From Bog-756 sp963841885 (lineage in GTDB: Bacteria; Actinomycetota; Acidimicrobiia; Acidimicrobiales; RAAP-2): a stretch of 64,000 bases of DNA. This document shows, piece by piece, positions 62,610-64,000 of the stretch. Both the position numbers and the translations under genes were made by a program. The DNA lies in assembly GCA_963841885.1 (NCBI GenBank), contig CAWJEK010000033.1, positions 1 to 64,000 on the forward strand. Reading direction: 5' to 3'. The notes under the pieces were generated by a model. It searched no databases, was not told where the DNA came from, and saw nothing but the letters and a program-made list of their open reading frames with translations. Positions within the stretch are counted from its first letter, which is position 1. The number at the start of each line of letters is the position of its first letter.

Positions 62610-63272
62610 TCAGACCAGCTCGCGCCAGCCGTGATCGGCGAGCTCGGCCATGATGGCGATCCACTGACGCTCGCGGGTCCGGAAGACCGGGGTGGAACGC
62701 CCGACCACCAGCACGACGCCGGCCCGGACCAGCTCGGCGGCGGCCACGCCCGGTGACGGGTCACCCAGGCCTTCCAGGTCGTCGGCGCCCACCGGCGCGG
62801 CCACCGGGGCCGCCGCCCACAGCGCCATGGCCCGCACGTCCTCGTCCGACGGGACCGCGCCGTGCGCGCAGCTCACCCGGGTGGTGTCGGCGTCCACGAT
62901 GGCGGTGAAGTCGGCCACCAGGCTCCGGCACACCCGGTCGGCCAGCCGGTCGAGGAGGGCGTCGGGCGTGACCTGGACGAACAGCTCGGTGGCGATGTCG
63001 AGCAGTTCGGCGTGCCGGTCGGGCAGGGCGCCGTCCACCCGGCGCAGCGCCTCGATGGACACCCCGTCCACCTCCAGGATCTCGTCGCGCAGGAGGTCCA
63101 GCAGGTGGTCCCCGGCCAGACCCACCCCGAGCTCGTCGACCACCGCGCCGTTGTCCCGCTGGAGGATGTCGATCGACACCACGTCGCCGCCCACCGAGCC
63201 GATGCGGCTGGCCACGGCACCGAGGGCGCCCGGTCGGTCGGGCAGCTGGACGCGGATCAGATAGTTGGGCAC
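62610..63272 (-). CDS. ACT-domain protein with C-terminal GAF-like region
   Basis: 220 residues from GTG 63272. The N-terminal 75 residues are an ACT domain (LIRVQLPDRPGALGAVASRI and GGDVVSIDILQRDNGAVVDE), a small-molecule sensor fold that usually binds amino acids. The C-terminal 120 residues look like a degenerate GAF domain (CRSLVADFTAIVDADTTRVS, ERQWIAIMAELADHGWREL). There is no output domain, so it may regulate a partner protein. TACCCT lies six bases before the start. It abuts the kinase stop, tail to tail. Confidence 0.78.
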   Translation of the reverse strand: MPNYLIRVQLPDRPGALGAVASRIGSVGGDVVSIDILQRDNGAVVDELGVGLAGDHLLDLLRDEILEVDGVSIEALRRVDGALPDRHAELLDIATELFVQVTPDALLDRLADRVCRSLVADFTAIVDADTTRVSCAHGAVPSDEDVRAMALWAAAPVAAPVGADDLEGLGDPSPGVAAAELVRAGVVLVVGRSTPVFRTRERQWIAIMAELADHGWRELV

Positions 63273-63278
63273 GGCGAC

Positions 63279-63284
63279 AGGGTA
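63279..63284 (-). promoter_or_regulatory. -10 element of a leaderless promoter (ACT-domain protein)
   Basis: TACCCT on the minus strand ends six bases before GTG 63272. Confidence 0.5.
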
Positions 63285-63324
63285 GAGGTGGATTGTGTCG
63301 GCACGGTTTCGTCCGGGTTACGAC

Positions 63325-64000
63325 TCAGGCTGTCGCCACCACGGTGCCGCCCTCCCCCGGGGCGGGCTTGCGGCGGCTGGCGTACTCGTCCACGTACTCC
63401 TGTCCCGACAGGGCGGCGATGTCGGCCATCAGGGCGTCCGTCAGTGCCCGCAGCTCCGCCTGGTCACCCGCGTCGCAGCCATCGGCGCCGGCCGGCCGGC
63501 CCGGTCGGGAGGTCCCCGTCGTGACCCGTCCGTCGGCGGTCTCGTAGGCGACGGGGGGGCCGAAGCGGACGGTCACCGAGTGGAAGGGCCGCATGACCAT
63601 CGATCCGGGAGGCTGGACGGTCCGGGTGCCGACCAGCCCGACCGGCACGACCGGCACCCCACAGCCGACGCTGAGCCGGGCCACCCCGGTCTTGCCCTTG
63701 TGGAGCCGGGTGTCCGGCGCCCGGGTGCCCTCGGGGTAGATGGCCAGCACGCCACCCTGCCGCAGGACGCCGGTGGCGGTGTCGAGCGCCCGCTGCGAGG
63801 CATCACCCCCGCTGCGGTTCATGGGGATCTGCCCGGCCGCCCGGAAGAACCAGGCCGTCTTCCAGGAGTCGAAGTACTCGGCCTTGGCCACGTAGGTGAC
63901 GCGCCGCTTGACGACGAGGGGGAGGAAGAACGAGTCGCAGAAGGACTGGTGGTTGGCGGCCAGGATCACGGGACCGTCGGTGGGGACGTTCTCCAACCCC
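63325..64000 (-). CDS. 1-acyl-sn-glycerol-3-phosphate acyltransferase, PlsC family (5' end beyond window)
   Basis: The frame stays open to the window edge, so the start lies beyond 64000. Visible residues include the catalytic block ILAANHQSFCDSFFLP (HxxxxD), the second block AAGQIPMNRSGGDASQ, YPEGTRAPDTRLHKGKTGVA (substrate phosphate binding) and VPVVPVGLVGTRTVQPPGSM. It acylates lysophosphatidic acid or a similar acceptor at the membrane. Only a short N-terminal part seems to be missing. Confidence 0.88.
   Translation of the reverse strand, partial: GLENVPTDGPVILAANHQSFCDSFFLPLVVKRRVTYVAKAEYFDSWKTAWFFRAAGQIPMNRSGGDASQRALDTATGVLRQGGVLAIYPEGTRAPDTRLHKGKTGVARLSVGCGVPVVPVGLVGTRTVQPPGSMVMRPFHSVTVRFGPPVAYETADGRVTTGTSRPGRPAGADGCDAGDQAELRALTDALMADIAALSGQEYVDEYASRRKPAPGEGGTVVATA

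Overview
The window is very GC-rich and densely coded on both strands, and reads as a chromosomal stretch of an actinobacterium, most likely class Acidimicrobiia. The main pointer is the 42-residue repeat built on GYWLVASDGGIFAFGDA, which closes two secreted enzymes here and is typical of that class. Other actinobacterial traits are class E sortase, a mycothiol-dependent enzyme family, ECF41 sigma factor, many GTG starts, and starts lying 5-8 nt behind a TANNNT -10 element. No tRNA, rRNA, insertion sequence, prophage or CRISPR array was seen.

Layout. 76-5068 (minus): a compact, overlapping operon for an amino-acid:carrier-protein pathway (glycosyltransferase, AcpS-type transferase, carrier protein, acyl-CoA-dehydrogenase-like enzyme, seryl-tRNA-synthetase-like amino acid:carrier-protein ligase, DUF1839). 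5177-23596: an exopolysaccharide and surface locus with two anchored proteins, an O-antigen-ligase-like protein, glycosyltransferases, a tyrosine-kinase co-polymerase, a GT2-GT4 fusion, a 1466-residue secreted glycosidase with surface repeats, an acyltransferase, a DUF4012 protein, a class E sortase and a small LPFTG protein. 23782-26212: small membrane proteins, an HTH protein and a candidate 35-residue peptide. 26206-32564 (minus): a peptidoglycan-precursor operon made of MurF, a tandem D-Ala-D-Ala ligase and a MurF-alanine racemase fusion. 32812-35485: a FUSC-type membrane protein, then a secreted alpha/alpha-barrel protein behind a clear cobalamin riboswitch. 35643-46186: assorted metabolism (FAD oxidoreductase with ECF41 sigma, DUF2252, UspA, mycothiol-type enzyme, lipoprotein, thiolase, thioesterase, M20 peptidase, amidohydrolase). 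46253-48989: MarR regulator with divergent MFS exporter, then LapA. 49033-50946: a GH43-like enzyme with the same surface repeats. 51145-57120: MaoC-like protein, agmatine-to-putrescine pair AguA-AguB, Apt, small proteins, alpha/beta hydrolase. 57600-64000: cobalamin-dependent ribonucleotide reductase with a NrdR-type control region, a glycerol-kinase-like FGGY kinase, an ACT-domain protein and the 3' part of a PlsC acyltransferase.

Two themes connect genes. Cobalamin appears twice: a B12 riboswitch controls a transcobalamin-like secreted protein, and DNA precursor synthesis uses a B12-dependent reductase. The cell surface appears repeatedly: polysaccharide assembly, sortase, repeat-bearing glycosidases and a duplicated D-Ala-D-Ala branch.

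Eight otherwise intact conserved genes carry single-base frameshifts (nine sites). Most insertions can be undone by removing one G that follows a C. These look more like sequence error than true pseudogenes, and those genes are annotated across the shift.
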